Shown: positions 46,854-56,785, numbered from the stretch's first letter. The stretch is DNA of 64,000 bases from Candidatus Poribacteria bacterium (GCA_022826805.1 JAJDUH010000012.1:1-64000); one strand, 5' to 3'. Numbers and translations are program-made. Notes: generated by a model from the letters alone, not told the origin.

Positions 46854-47473
46854 CGGTTTAACTCTTGGTAGGAAAAAATGAGTCGATGGAGTGCGGTTAC
46901 ATGGGTTGTGAGCGTGAGTAACCCAAGCACACAGAGTAGAATCAGTGCATCAGCCTCGATGATAGGAAATTTTTGCCACAGTAGCCCTTGGAGTAGTGCA
47001 CCAGCACCGAGTAAGACAATGCGTTCTGGACGCTGCATGATCCCAACCTTACAACTAATCTGAAGTCCTTCTGCTCTTGCCCTTACATAGCTTACTAAGA
47101 TTGAACCGAACCAGGCACCAAATGCGAGAATTATTCCCATCAAACTTTCCAAAGTATAAAAATAGATGAGGGCTCCAAGAAAAAGAAAACCTTCCGAATA
47201 ACGGTCAATCACAGAGTCTAAAAGTGCCCCTGATGGCCGAAGGTTTGTCTGGGCACGGGCAACCGCTCCATCTATCATATCAAAACTCCCGCCAAACAAA
47301 ATCAGAATCCCACCCACAACGAGGCGTCCGGTCGCCACGTAAAAGGTTGCGACGAGGTTCACAATAAATCCAAAGAGCGTCACCATATTCGCCGTGATAC
47401 CGAATGCAACCATTTTATTTGCAACAGCAGACAAAATAATCTCAAGACGAGGCTTCAATTTTGCTTCAAACAT
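46850..47473 (-). CDS. CDP-alcohol phosphatidyltransferase family protein (second, inositol-phosphate-type)
   Basis: A 207-residue integral membrane enzyme with the family motif: FDMIDGAVARAQTNLRPSGA, then LLDSVIDRYSEG. Near residue 145, VGIMQRPERIVLLGAGALLQ resembles the M-x-R-P/A-E-R segment of archaetidyl- or phosphatidylinositol-phosphate synthases, a hint at inositol phosphate as acceptor. This is a weak specificity marker. AGGA lies before the ATG, 12 bp after an AccA-like gene on the same strand. A second, unrelated family member lies at 37522. Confidence 0.82.
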   Translation of the reverse strand: MFEAKLKPRLEIILSAVANKMVAFGITANMVTLFGFIVNLVATFYVATGRLVVGGILILFGGSFDMIDGAVARAQTNLRPSGALLDSVIDRYSEGFLFLGALIYFYTLESLMGIILAFGAWFGSILVSYVRARAEGLQISCKVGIMQRPERIVLLGAGALLQGLLWQKFPIIEADALILLCVLGLLTLTTHVTALHRLIFSYQELNR

Positions 47474-47485
47474 CGCAAGATTTCC

Positions 47486-48109
47486 TCACCGGGATGGCAA
47501 TTTTGACGAAAATTCAGCTTCGGTTTTAGCAAATATATACAAAGATGTACTCCGATTCGCAATTAATTCTGAAGTCGGTATAGCCCGCGCTCGACGCAGG
47601 AGGTCCAAAATTGCTGAGGTGATTTCTGTTGGCTGTTGGATTATTTTGATTTTCCCAGACTCAGGAATTTGGGTATCCCAAGATCCCACAATTACCACCC
47701 CATCGTTCCAGATCCGTCCCAGAGACGGATCTGCGCCATCGTAACTTTCGTCAAAAACTGAAATAACAGGGTGGGGCAGCTTCAGCAGTGCCAATTCAGT
47801 ATTCTGAATCGCCTGCGTGTTGGCTAACGAAGTTTTACGTTGCTCCATAGCAATATGTACAACAGGAAGATTCCACAAAATGATAGGCTTTCTAAGACGA
47901 TGAGCGAGGTTAACCAGACGCGAGAGCTGTCTCCACTCTGGGGGGGTTTTCAGGCTTTGCACATCACCTTGCACAAGGATGGCTTTCGTGTCATATATCC
48001 AAGCGAAACCGGCAAATTGGAACATCCCTTTACTCCCGGTTCTATCACCAGAGAGTGCAATCGCCTGAGTGAAGGGAGGTTGAGGATATTTAAAGGTATT
48101 TGCTGACAT
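47486..48109 (-). CDS. Degenerate carboxyltransferase (AccA)-like protein
   Basis: A 207-residue protein whose layout recalls the acetyl-CoA carboxylase alpha carboxyltransferase. It has FAWIYDTKAILVQGDVQS, WRQLSRLVNLAHRLRKPIIL (like the M-x-x-A-x-x-x-x-x-P-I-I helix), and a helix NTQAIQNTELALLKLPHPVI followed by a strand ending in E. The glycine-rich S-G-G-A-L oxyanion region of AccA is replaced by DESYDGADPSLG. A catalytic role is therefore doubtful, and a paralogous binding role is more likely. I use the ATG at 48109 with AAGGGA upstream. It precedes the second CDP-alcohol phosphatidyltransferase gene. Confidence 0.5.
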   Translation of the reverse strand: MSANTFKYPQPPFTQAIALSGDRTGSKGMFQFAGFAWIYDTKAILVQGDVQSLKTPPEWRQLSRLVNLAHRLRKPIILWNLPVVHIAMEQRKTSLANTQAIQNTELALLKLPHPVISVFDESYDGADPSLGRIWNDGVVIVGSWDTQIPESGKIKIIQQPTEITSAILDLLRRARAIPTSELIANRSTSLYIFAKTEAEFSSKLPSR

Positions 48110-48143
48110 ACATCGAGTCCCTTTACACGATAGCAAAACCTAT

Positions 48144-48186
48144 AAAAAAGGCAGGGAGGTGGGTAACACCTTCCCTGCCTAAAAAG
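48144..48186 (-). terminator. Intrinsic terminator after the LysM gene
   Basis: On the reverse strand AGGCAGGGAAGGTG (48180-48167) pairs with CACCTCCCTGCCT (48161-48149) with one bulged base, followed by six T residues. It ends the surface operon and separates it from the AccA-like gene. Confidence 0.8.
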
Positions 48187-48200
48187 GTGATGAGTTTTGT

Positions 48201-49061
48201 TTACTCGCCGCGACCACCCATAGAACCGATAATAAACAATCCGACACCCGCTGCGACTGTTGTCAGGAACACCAAAGCCCGCTTGGATGAGGAAAGCTCC
48301 TCGTGCACACCCTTGGCATTTTCAAGTATCATCTTGACTTCATTGATTGCCTTTTGATTGGTTTCAACGGCGGTCAAAAGCATCTTCACACTTTCTTGGA
48401 TAGATTCAATCGACTCCTGTGTTGCTTTTGCTTCCATTTTCCGCGCTTCGTGCATTTTTTCCAACCCTGTAAGGTTTTCGTCAAGGCGAGCGATTTCGTG
48501 AAGGATAGCGGCTTTTTTCGCTGCGAGTGCTTCTTTGACGCTTGAAGCAATTGCCTCACCGGATTGACTCACGGCGTCCATTAACCGCTCTTGTGATTTC
48601 AGGCTGTCCTCAAGTGCCTTAAGTTGTGCCTTGAGTTCCGCCATACTCTCGTTGAGTCCGCTAATTTCTGCTTCCAGTTTATCCCGCGTCGCTTCAGATT
48701 CGGCTAATTCTGCTCTTAGCCTTTCCAGTTCTGCTTGGTATTCAGCGACCTCTTCCTCAGTAACTTCAACGATCTCCTTCGCCATAGCGACTGGAATCCG
48801 TAACTGTTCACCCGGATAAATGAGATGCGGATTAGTGAAGTCGTTGTATTTACTCAGTTCTCGCCACTGGAGCGGATCTTTGAGATGCTCTTGGCAGAGA
48901 TCCCAGAGCGTATCGCCTTTTACAATAGTAATGAGCATGGTATCATCGTCGCCATCGTGCGGTGTGATTTTTGCCGAGGCGGATAATACATAAACACCAC
49001 TGAGTGCTGTGCAGATGTACAGAATCAGTACTAACTTCAGCGTGCCTCTTATCATTTCCAT
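48201..49061 (-). CDS. LysM coiled-coil envelope protein with C-terminal membrane anchor
   Basis: The 286-residue product has a signal peptide (LVLILYICTALSGVYVLSAS), then one LysM domain (MLITIVKGDTLWDLCQEHL, ending NPHLIYPGEQLRIP) that should bind peptidoglycan. Residues about 100-255 form a long coiled coil rich in E, A, L and K. A C-terminal hydrophobic helix (ALVFLTTVAAGVGLFIIGSM) follows. It may link the cell wall to a membrane. The start at 49061 has AAAGGAG upstream. It is the last gene of the giant protein-PorV-LysM operon, 12 bp after the PorV-like gene. Confidence 0.85.
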   Translation of the reverse strand: MEMIRGTLKLVLILYICTALSGVYVLSASAKITPHDGDDDTMLITIVKGDTLWDLCQEHLKDPLQWRELSKYNDFTNPHLIYPGEQLRIPVAMAKEIVEVTEEEVAEYQAELERLRAELAESEATRDKLEAEISGLNESMAELKAQLKALEDSLKSQERLMDAVSQSGEAIASSVKEALAAKKAAILHEIARLDENLTGLEKMHEARKMEAKATQESIESIQESVKMLLTAVETNQKAINEVKMILENAKGVHEELSSSKRALVFLTTVAAGVGLFIIGSMGGRGE

Positions 49062-49073
49062 TCATTTTCTCCT

Positions 49074-50072
49074 TTAATATCTATAAGAGAGGGAAGCAAA
49101 GTGAGTTGATCCGACGCCTTGGATTTCACTCGCCATACCATCTTGGATGGCATAATCAATCTGCAGCCCACCAATGTTCACACCAAACCCACCGAAGAGG
49201 TTTTGGACGTCGCGTGATGCTCTAACACCACCTCGAATGGACAGGGCAGTTGATTTGTAAGTGAGAATCGTATATTCAGCCCCGAGTCTTAGGCTCGTAG
49301 CACTTTCGTCAAGGTTCACGAATTCTTGTTCAAGATCTGCCGCGAATGTGACGACATTGCCCATATAAAGATTGTATGCCACACCGAGGTTGACAACCAT
49401 CGGTACAGTATCTTCACCAAGGGCTGCCCCGAGGTATTTAGCAACGATACCATAATGGAAAGTCGGCACCTTTTCTTCACCTATATCTATGTGCAGGGCG
49501 TGTCCCATCAATCCGACATCTACGCCACCAAAGCCGCTCGCGCTTTCAACATCTGCTGCGCCGAAATTATCCATCAGCATACGACCCGTTAGACCGATGC
49601 TGAAGTTTCCGAGACCGATGCCGTAAGAAAGGGAATAGGCGTTTGTGCTGTAGTCGAATTCTCCACCATAGCGTTCGTTCGTATCATATTGCTGGATACC
49701 ACTGACCCCTGCGTTTGTGACAGCGAGTCCAATGGATCCGGCTGAACCGAGAGCTTTTGTCAATGCGATGAAGTTATGGCTTCTATCGAGATCAAGCTGT
49801 TGTGTTGAAAGATTGATGCTTAAATCCGCTGCGGAGCCGAGTCCTGCTGGGTTCCAAACGGTTGCGGTGGCATCATCGGCGATTGCTGTGAAGGCACCAC
49901 CTAAGCCAATCGAGCGTGCACCGGCACCAAGCCGCAGATGTGGCATGGCATCCACTCCGGCATAACTGACCGGCGACACCGCTAGGATAAGAAAGAAAAG
50001 GGGTATTAAACCGCATAACAATTTCGGGCCTTGTTTGGAAGCCCATTTAGCGATTTGCTCTGTCATTAACAT
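49074..50072 (-). CDS. PorV/PorQ-family outer-membrane beta-barrel protein
   Basis: The 332-residue protein has a signal peptide (LLCGLIPLFFLILAVSPVSY) and then the PorV/PorQ (UPF0164-like) opening: LRLGAGARSIGLGGAFTAIA, DDATATVWNPAGLG. Amphipathic beta strands continue to a terminal aromatic (LSYRY), as in outer-membrane barrels. In Bacteroidota PorV is part of the type IX secretion system and helps attach sorted proteins to the surface. I chose the ATG at 50072 with AAGGAGG upstream. It follows the giant Ig-repeat protein by 72 bp, suggesting the two act together (inference). Confidence 0.85.
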   Translation of the reverse strand: MLMTEQIAKWASKQGPKLLCGLIPLFFLILAVSPVSYAGVDAMPHLRLGAGARSIGLGGAFTAIADDATATVWNPAGLGSAADLSINLSTQQLDLDRSHNFIALTKALGSAGSIGLAVTNAGVSGIQQYDTNERYGGEFDYSTNAYSLSYGIGLGNFSIGLTGRMLMDNFGAADVESASGFGGVDVGLMGHALHIDIGEEKVPTFHYGIVAKYLGAALGEDTVPMVVNLGVAYNLYMGNVVTFAADLEQEFVNLDESATSLRLGAEYTILTYKSTALSIRGGVRASRDVQNLFGGFGVNIGGLQIDYAIQDGMASEIQGVGSTHFASLSYRY

Positions 50073-50144
50073 TATATCCTCCTTCAGTGTCCACATCGGG
50101 AACTGGACATTCATCCAATTCCCGATATGCAGACTGCCATTTAC

Positions 50145-53100
50145 TTAGCGCGTCAGTGCGAGTTTGAGAAGTGCATACTCTGGTTCAAAACCATCTGCCA
50201 CCATAATCTGACAGAAGTAGACGCCTCGAGCTAAATCTTCACCAGATGAACTGGTTCCGTCCCAACCGATTGCGTTCCTACCAATGTACTCGCCAGCGTC
50301 CCAAACCTCGTTATCCACAAGCACTCGTACCGGTCGAAGGGTCATATCGTAAATGACGATACTCACCGTGGATTGTCGAGTCAGTGTGAAGGAGATACGA
50401 GTGTTCTCCTTGAACGGGTTAGGTGCATTAATTGGACGCGATGCCAATACTGGACCTTCCTCACTCTCAACAAAGAACGTAAACTCGTGGACTGCCATGT
50501 TCGCTTCGCGGGCACCACTGCTCTTCTCAGAGACGTTGCCCTCTTTCTGCGCCATGTCAGACACTTCAAGCTTGACTGTATGTTGTCCGAAAGCGAGATC
50601 GATATCTGGTGTGTACAGCACCTGCGATGCCGACTTCTGGTTCGACTTGAGGTTAATCAACCTGTCATCAAGAACGAAGCGGATTGAATCGACATCCACA
50701 CCAGATTCAGCATCGGCGTAGGTTATCGAAATCTGCGGTCGGCGTTCGGTCAGACGTGCCTCATTTTGTGGTGATGACATTGTGATAACCGGAGCAGCAG
50801 TATCAAAGTCGATCGAGAAGGTGCCCTTCGCTGTGGCAGAATTGCCGATTGTATCAGTTGCGCGAACCTCAATCGTGTAAGTCCCTTCATCAAGGGGTAC
50901 CTCAGGAATGAAATCCAAACGCGTGATACCTTCGACATCGTCTTCGCCATCATCTTCGGTATCGCCTTTCACCTCTTTACCGTCGCTATCCCACAGGACA
51001 ATATCCATATCATCAACACCCGATTCATCGTTGGCACTCGCCGAGATTGTCGGGAGTCCACCACGGATGGTTCCTGTTGGAGTGATTGAGGTAATGGAAG
51101 GTGCGACATTATCGACCTCCAGTGTGAAAGTCCACGAATGTTGGGTTGTACCCCCTTCACTAATTGCGACGACCTTTACGGTGTGCGTGCCTGCTGTGAA
51201 GCTATCTGCTATCTCAACACGCCCTTGAGCGATTTGCGCGAGTGCGACGGAGCGGAACGGCTTATCGTTTACAGCAAACTTTGCACTGACAACCTTGGAC
51301 TGCTCATCGGTAACAACCGCTGAGATTGTTACCCAACTATCACCCTTGACAACTCCAGACGGAGCAACTTCAGAGATGACAGGTGGCGTTGTGTCTGTGA
51401 CCACTGTGAAAGAGGTAGACGCTTGTGCTGTCTGACCGTCACCATCGGTGACTTCAACAACAACGGTGTGCGCGCCACTGCTTAATGACGCAGTAGGTGT
51501 ATGCGAGAATCGATTCCCATCTACCTCTGGTGTAGCATCTACACCGTCAACAGTAAACGTGGTTACCTCAAGATCGCCTGCTCCTGAAATCTCACCACTG
51601 ATAAGCGGTTTGGTGTCCATGACGGATTGTCCGGAAGCCGGAGAGTGAATCACAACAGCGGGTAATGTGCCGCTGATAGCAAATTCAACAGAAGCCTCAC
51701 CAATGTTACCGAGAACATCGGCAACTTGAACGGTTGCGCGGTATGCACCACCGGGAAGTTGATCGCTGCGGGTGTAAACCAACGTCGATTCACTGCTTTC
51801 AATGGCACCTTGGTCGACCATAATATCCTGGTCACCTTGCTCGGGTAGTATCCTTGTCAATATAACAGTTGGTCCATCAGGAAGTTCCGTTGTTGCCCAA
51901 GCCAAGACCTCCTGACCAGAACTGTCAGGACCACTTCCTGCACCATCTTCATAGGTAGCATGAACAGTTGGTAAACTATCCACTGTATGGTCCTCGATAG
52001 GGGTCTCAATCTTAATCATTGGACCAGTATTATCAAGGTTAATCATCGCCAACGGGAAGGATACATAACCGTTCCATTGCGTAACCATACCTTCTGGTGT
52101 ATAAGCACCATCGGGCAGTGCTGAAATTTCCATTACCGTAAGTGAGAAAGTTGTTTCTGGATCTTCCGCACCTTCACTGGCTATTGCAGCTCCATTAATG
52201 CTGGCACTCAGTTGATCAGCGGCTAACGAGCCGTTAGCAACCATGAAACCTACAGTGAGTGAATCCCGGAGTGCGATCGGTTCAGCAGGGGATTCCGCTA
52301 CATCTACACCGTCAACGGCTGTGACCGCCAAATCAGTGATATCAGCGAGTTGGAAGTTCACCACATGGACAGCGGTTTTCGGTGATTCATCAGTTTGAAC
52401 ATTACCAAATTCGTCAACTGCGAGCGCATGGAATATGTAAGTCCCATTTTCAAGCATTCCGACATCAACCGTAATGTCCAAAGCACCAACTTCACCTTCA
52501 ATCACAGTTTCGTTACCATCAGCATCCGTTTGGATTAATCTCACAGATGCGTAGGTTTTCGGATCGGCTGTTGGCTCAGTGGTAAGCATATCCATCGGGG
52601 ATGGAACCGTTTCATCAACAATTCCACCGACGATGTAACTTCCATCTTCATTTACTTCAACAGGTTGAGGAGCAACACCGTCGGCAACATTAGTGACAGC
52701 GACAATGTTTGTGGGACCTAACGGTGCCACATCGTCAACATTGTCAACCGATAAGTGGCTTTTGACGGTTTCAGGTGCCGGCATTTCGCTAGCCTCAGTT
52801 ATTGCGGATGCGGTCACCACATGCTGATTTTCATCTTTAGTAGCATCGCGAGCTGCGGGACTATCAGCAGTGATAGTATCCTCAAGAGCGGTCGTATCTA
52901 CCTCAACTGTCCATTTTGCAAAGTTACCTGGCGGGTACTCTCGATAGATTGAGGCTTCCGCCATTCCAGCTGCTACAGCGTCAGCTGCGGTATGAACGAG
53001 ATCATCAAGAAAATCGGCATTTCCTTCGAGTTCACTTAATTCTTCTGCCGTGATAACTTCGTATTCGCTGGCCGCACCAATCACTTCGCCTGCAACCTTT

Positions 53101-56100
53101 AATTGGAAAGAAGTAGTTTCAGGGTATGTCCGTTCCGGCGTATACCCACTAATCGTGACTGTACCTTGCGGGCCACCACTATCCGGATTCTTCTTTGTAA
53201 TGGACTCAGCATCAAGGACGAGCGCCAGCACATCGAAATCAACTGGGTGAACACCAGCATCCAATTCTATCGCGAATGGCTCTGATTCACTTGTGAGTTG
53301 AAGTCGATTTGTTGCCACGGCACGTACCATGACGGTGTCGCCTGCGGCTGCGAGTGCGTCAAAGTCAGTTACATCCCAACTGACTTCATACATCGCAACT
53401 TCTTCGTTTTCAGCCAATTCACGAGCTTCACCGATTGGTTGCCATGCGCCATCTGCGTCCATGTATTCCACACTGACGGATGCGGGGTGCACCGTGCGAT
53501 TATCTACAGTGACAGTTAACATCACGCCATCCGTAGTATTTGCGAAGATGATCCCGCTTTCGTAAGGTTCATCAGCATCACCATCACCGTTCCGGTCCCC
53601 GATACTGACAGCTGTAATGCTCGCTGCATCAGCTTCTGGTGCGACAATTCTGAGCCGGGTAGGTTCAGTGTAGGATCCGAGGTTGAAGAGGGTATCAATT
53701 CCCATCGCCCGGACGCCGTAGTCTCCCATCATGAGGGGCATGTGGTCACCCTGAATAGGCATCGTTACATATCCAGATGGGTCAAAGGTTACCGGCACCA
53801 GATGATCGACGATGTCCACTGTAGCACCCAGCGCATCAACTATCAATTGGGCTTGGGATTCAGTGAGCTGAAAACGTCCTATAAAAGGCTCTAAACTCTT
53901 AAGGAACGGATTGGCAGACGTCTGAATTAAATCCGGTGTTAGCAGTGCCAAGAGACTCTGAGGCGTCATAGTCCCCAAAAGTCCCTGTATCGCAGCATTA
54001 TCCAATCCACCGACGAGCTGCGGTGCTGCCTGTTTCAGGAGTGAAGCAATTTGTGCCCCTTGGCGTTCGAGGACCGCCGACCAAATCCTGGAGGTCAACA
54101 TCGTAGATTCAACCGTTAATGGCATCCATGTACCTTGCGGAGTACTTTGTGGATTGCCATGGGCATCCAACCCGATTTGTTGATAAAACAGGTATCCCAT
54201 GCCTGGACCGACATCAGCCCTCTTTGGCATACCCATAACATTGAGGGTTGCCGCACCAGCACCAGTAGCGGTTGCAACATAGACCCCTTCCGCATTCTCA
54301 TAACCGGTAACGTTTGCACTGCCGGGCATAATCTGAATATCAGCCTCCGGCGCGCTCGTATCAACCGTGAAGGTCTCTTGTACCTGATCGAGAGGGTTCC
54401 CATCGGCATCGTGGACAACGGCACCTAAGTAGTAGTTGCCATCTGCGATATTATCAATCTGTGCGACCCAAAGCGACTCCGATTGTGGATTGATACGAGG
54501 CACAGTAAAGACAGAAGCCAACATTGGATCAAATGCGGTTTCAAATTTAGTTACAACCCTATTCGCATTACGTTCCAATATACGCTGTATTCTGCGCTGT
54601 TGCTTTGGCGTAGCAGCACTCAAGAATTCATTTATACTGATAGGTTGACCTGTTATGGCTTTTTGGATTATGTTGGTGACTTGCGGTGAAGTCAATACAT
54701 CCGCAATTGCACGATTTAAATCAGGCGTAAACAGTGCATCAATAATACCACGATCCACCATCTGAAGGTTCCGCGGATCTGGCATCGCCCAACCCTCAAT
54801 TGTGTATTCCTTTGTAGCACTGAGGAATTCTGCCAGGGTAACAGTAGTTGGATCCATAGCGGCGATTGCTTCGCGATCCAGGGTCATAAATGATACCGGT
54901 TCAGCGAGCATCACTTCAAAATAGTAATAGGTACTGCCCTTAGAGGGGATACCTATTTCTGCTTCCCAAACAACACCATGATCTCCAGATGCCGGCTGCA
55001 TATCAACAGCTATATAGTCGCTTTTCGGACCTGTGTTTGAATACCGAAGTGTAACGCTGGAGAACAACAATTGCGAACCCAAGTTGGGCCATGCCGGTAA
55101 GTTGGTCGCAGCAAGCGTTTCATCCAAACTGAACGTATAGGGAATGGTCTCAGCCTGAAATTCATCGGATGTAATCTCGGTGCCTTCAACCGTTCTGCCA
55201 CCTGTGAGATTAAATGTGACACCACCGACCTTCGCTGGAACACGCATATAAACCTGTAAGTTGTCCCGCGTTAGATGTTTTGTACTTCTTTCTGAATAGG
55301 CAAAATCAGTAAAGTCGGGCGTTATGGCATTTCCGAAGTTCTCATAATCTAAGTGCTTTGCTTCGTTTTCAAAGATAGAGAGACGCTTTGCCATTAAGAT
55401 CTGGCGAATCTGCTTTTTCGGGAAAAACCCTTGTGGAACTATATCAACTATCGAGTCGACCAAGGCATCTGCTTCAAGGGGCAGTCCAGATGCTCGGATA
55501 ATTTCCTCTATAAATCCTCTTCCAGAAGCAGCATTTAGTGAGAGTCCACCAAGCCTCGATTTGCCTAAAAGGTACTCATTTGTTGGCATTACTGGCTCGA
55601 ATGGATCCGCCATTGATTCAGGCATAACTTCAGGGATAGTGACCTCTGGTTCAGGGGTGATAACTTCCGGCTCAGGAGTCGTGACCTCTGGCTCAGGAGT
55701 CGTAACTTCCGGCTCGGGTGTGGTGATCTCTGGTTCAGGAGTCGTAACTTCTGGCTCGGGTGTGGTAACTTCCGGCGTAGGTTCTGGTGCCCCAACGTCC
55801 AATAGTCCCGCGAGTGCGTCAATCTCTGCCGGATCCTGAAGTAATTCTTGTACTTGTGGATCACCGAGCAGCCCTTGGAGTTCAGCATCTTCTTTCAAAA
55901 GTGTCACAAATGCCTGATCTATATCTGGAGCAAATGATGTCAGGAGATCCGGATTTGCAACAACGAGAGTAATGGTTTGAGGGTTCAAAAGGGCTTGAAT
56001 GTTTGGTGCCTTCAGTCCCTCAAGAACCTGTGGCAAAACCGCCTGAATATCTTCACGCTGAAGCGTCTCGCTGTGCTTGTCAAACACCTGTTGGGCGAGA

Positions 56101-56192
56101 GAAACTTCCTGCCCTAAAACAGTGTTCGGAATTGAAGTGTAAAAAACACACAATGTAAAAATCAAAAAACAAACGAGTGTTCGTTTTTTCAT
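50145..56192 (-). CDS. Giant Ig-repeat surface protein with FlgD/type IX-like C-terminal domain
   Basis: A 2,015-residue secreted protein. The start at 56192 has GAGGAGG upstream and a signal peptide (LVCFLIFTLCVFYTSIPNTV). Residues about 20-130 are helical repeats with IQALLNP and VQELLQDP words. A TTPEPEV repeat linker follows (about 150-195). The middle holds several all-beta domains; near residue 870 a D-x-N-x-D-G-x-x-D loop (DRNGDGDADEP) suggests calcium binding. Between about 1450 and 1920 are Ig-like domains beginning D-x-x-P-x-I-x (DTTPPVISEVAP, DTAAPVITMSSP). The last ~85 residues (PNPFKENTRISFTLTRQSTV and GVYFCQIMVADG) match FlgD-like/type IX sorting domains. It heads the surface operon and is probably displayed on or released from the cell. 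Confidence 0.88.
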   Translation of the reverse strand: MKKRTLVCFLIFTLCVFYTSIPNTVLGQEVSLAQQVFDKHSETLQREDIQAVLPQVLEGLKAPNIQALLNPQTITLVVANPDLLTSFAPDIDQAFVTLLKEDAELQGLLGDPQVQELLQDPAEIDALAGLLDVGAPEPTPEVTTPEPEVTTPEPEITTPEPEVTTPEPEVTTPEPEVITPEPEVTIPEVMPESMADPFEPVMPTNEYLLGKSRLGGLSLNAASGRGFIEEIIRASGLPLEADALVDSIVDIVPQGFFPKKQIRQILMAKRLSIFENEAKHLDYENFGNAITPDFTDFAYSERSTKHLTRDNLQVYMRVPAKVGGVTFNLTGGRTVEGTEITSDEFQAETIPYTFSLDETLAATNLPAWPNLGSQLLFSSVTLRYSNTGPKSDYIAVDMQPASGDHGVVWEAEIGIPSKGSTYYYFEVMLAEPVSFMTLDREAIAAMDPTTVTLAEFLSATKEYTIEGWAMPDPRNLQMVDRGIIDALFTPDLNRAIADVLTSPQVTNIIQKAITGQPISINEFLSAATPKQQRRIQRILERNANRVVTKFETAFDPMLASVFTVPRINPQSESLWVAQIDNIADGNYYLGAVVHDADGNPLDQVQETFTVDTSAPEADIQIMPGSANVTGYENAEGVYVATATGAGAATLNVMGMPKRADVGPGMGYLFYQQIGLDAHGNPQSTPQGTWMPLTVESTMLTSRIWSAVLERQGAQIASLLKQAAPQLVGGLDNAAIQGLLGTMTPQSLLALLTPDLIQTSANPFLKSLEPFIGRFQLTESQAQLIVDALGATVDIVDHLVPVTFDPSGYVTMPIQGDHMPLMMGDYGVRAMGIDTLFNLGSYTEPTRLRIVAPEADAASITAVSIGDRNGDGDADEPYESGIIFANTTDGVMLTVTVDNRTVHPASVSVEYMDADGAWQPIGEARELAENEEVAMYEVSWDVTDFDALAAAGDTVMVRAVATNRLQLTSESEPFAIELDAGVHPVDFDVLALVLDAESITKKNPDSGGPQGTVTISGYTPERTYPETTSFQLKVAGEVIGAASEYEVITAEELSELEGNADFLDDLVHTAADAVAAGMAEASIYREYPPGNFAKWTVEVDTTALEDTITADSPAARDATKDENQHVVTASAITEASEMPAPETVKSHLSVDNVDDVAPLGPTNIVAVTNVADGVAPQPVEVNEDGSYIVGGIVDETVPSPMDMLTTEPTADPKTYASVRLIQTDADGNETVIEGEVGALDITVDVGMLENGTYIFHALAVDEFGNVQTDESPKTAVHVVNFQLADITDLAVTAVDGVDVAESPAEPIALRDSLTVGFMVANGSLAADQLSASINGAAIASEGAEDPETTFSLTVMEISALPDGAYTPEGMVTQWNGYVSFPLAMINLDNTGPMIKIETPIEDHTVDSLPTVHATYEDGAGSGPDSSGQEVLAWATTELPDGPTVILTRILPEQGDQDIMVDQGAIESSESTLVYTRSDQLPGGAYRATVQVADVLGNIGEASVEFAISGTLPAVVIHSPASGQSVMDTKPLISGEISGAGDLEVTTFTVDGVDATPEVDGNRFSHTPTASLSSGAHTVVVEVTDGDGQTAQASTSFTVVTDTTPPVISEVAPSGVVKGDSWVTISAVVTDEQSKVVSAKFAVNDKPFRSVALAQIAQGRVEIADSFTAGTHTVKVVAISEGGTTQHSWTFTLEVDNVAPSITSITPTGTIRGGLPTISASANDESGVDDMDIVLWDSDGKEVKGDTEDDGEDDVEGITRLDFIPEVPLDEGTYTIEVRATDTIGNSATAKGTFSIDFDTAAPVITMSSPQNEARLTERRPQISITYADAESGVDVDSIRFVLDDRLINLKSNQKSASQVLYTPDIDLAFGQHTVKLEVSDMAQKEGNVSEKSSGAREANMAVHEFTFFVESEEGPVLASRPINAPNPFKENTRISFTLTRQSTVSIVIYDMTLRPVRVLVDNEVWDAGEYIGRNAIGWDGTSSSGEDLARGVYFCQIMVADGFEPEYALLKLALTR
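55633..55780 (-). repeat. 21-bp tandem repeats encoding TTPEPEV units
   Basis: About six and a half copies of a 21-bp unit encode TTPEPEV with I/V variants. They form a proline- and glutamate-rich linker between the helical N-terminus and the beta domains. Copy number may vary between strains. Confidence 0.8.
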
Positions 56193-56632
56193 TAACTCAT
56201 CCTCCTCGTTAAGCCTGCGCGCTCGCAAGACTAAGTACTGAGTTTCTCAGATGGGCAAGCGAGAATACGACAAAGACGACCAGGGTAGATGTCTGCCCAT
56301 CCAAATAACATCCTACCAACGAGCATTAAAATTTCCCGATACCGATGTAGCCTTAGGATAGGGTTGGTATAACATAAGGCACAGGTCAAAAATAAGTGGA
56401 AAGCGACACCCAACTTCTGCGTTTGACCTTGCGGGAATTTTTCTGTTATTTTAACATAAAGTGGCGAAATTAAGCAAACATTTAATCGTTAACTGACAGA
56501 TACACTTAGTCATTCAGACAAAACGCCCTGAACGCAATCAACCTGCAGTTACGTGATGTTTTTATGCAATCGGTGAGTATTTATTCCCGCCGCATCGGTA
56601 TATCATCAGATTAAATTTCAGCCTGCTTATAT

Positions 56633-56661
56633 ATGATACCACAACTTCTAAATCATGTCAA
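56633..56661 (-). promoter_or_regulatory. Promoter of the surface operon
   Basis: On the reverse strand, TTGACA (56661-56656) and TATCAT (56638-56633) are exactly 17 bp apart. Start near 56626, leaving an unusually long leader of about 430 nt. Confidence 0.65.
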
Positions 56662-56723
56662 ATCAAAATCTCAATTTTATTCTGAAGGTTTCTGACTGTT
56701 TGCGCAAGAAACTTACAAACTAA

Positions 56724-56752
56724 TTGACATATTACCATAAAACGCATAAACT
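56724..56752 (+). promoter_or_regulatory. Promoter of the second dioxygenase gene
   Basis: TTGACA (56724-56729) and TAAACT (56747-56752) are 17 bp apart, with a start near 56759 and a short leader. Confidence 0.6.
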
Positions 56753-56785
56753 GTCAAGAAAAAAAATGCACTGAGGGCAAATCTT

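Larger units (their letters stand above)
56193..56785. other. Divergent control region of the giant protein and second dioxygenase
   Basis: This 593-bp stretch holds two divergent promoters listed separately. Between 56193 and 56630 lies a leader of about 430 nt for the giant gene. It has several short inverted repeats (such as the CAACCC/GGGTTGG pair near 56318-56410) but no riboswitch I recognise. Confidence 0.55.

Noticed and set aside
55633..55780. Regular ~21-bp repeats as a possible CRISPR array
   Set aside because: There are no spacers; the units are contiguous, in frame and coding.
55561..55839. Repeat-rich ORF on the forward strand inside the giant gene (VTSGSGV repeats)
   Set aside because: It is the antisense reading of the TTPEPEV repeats.
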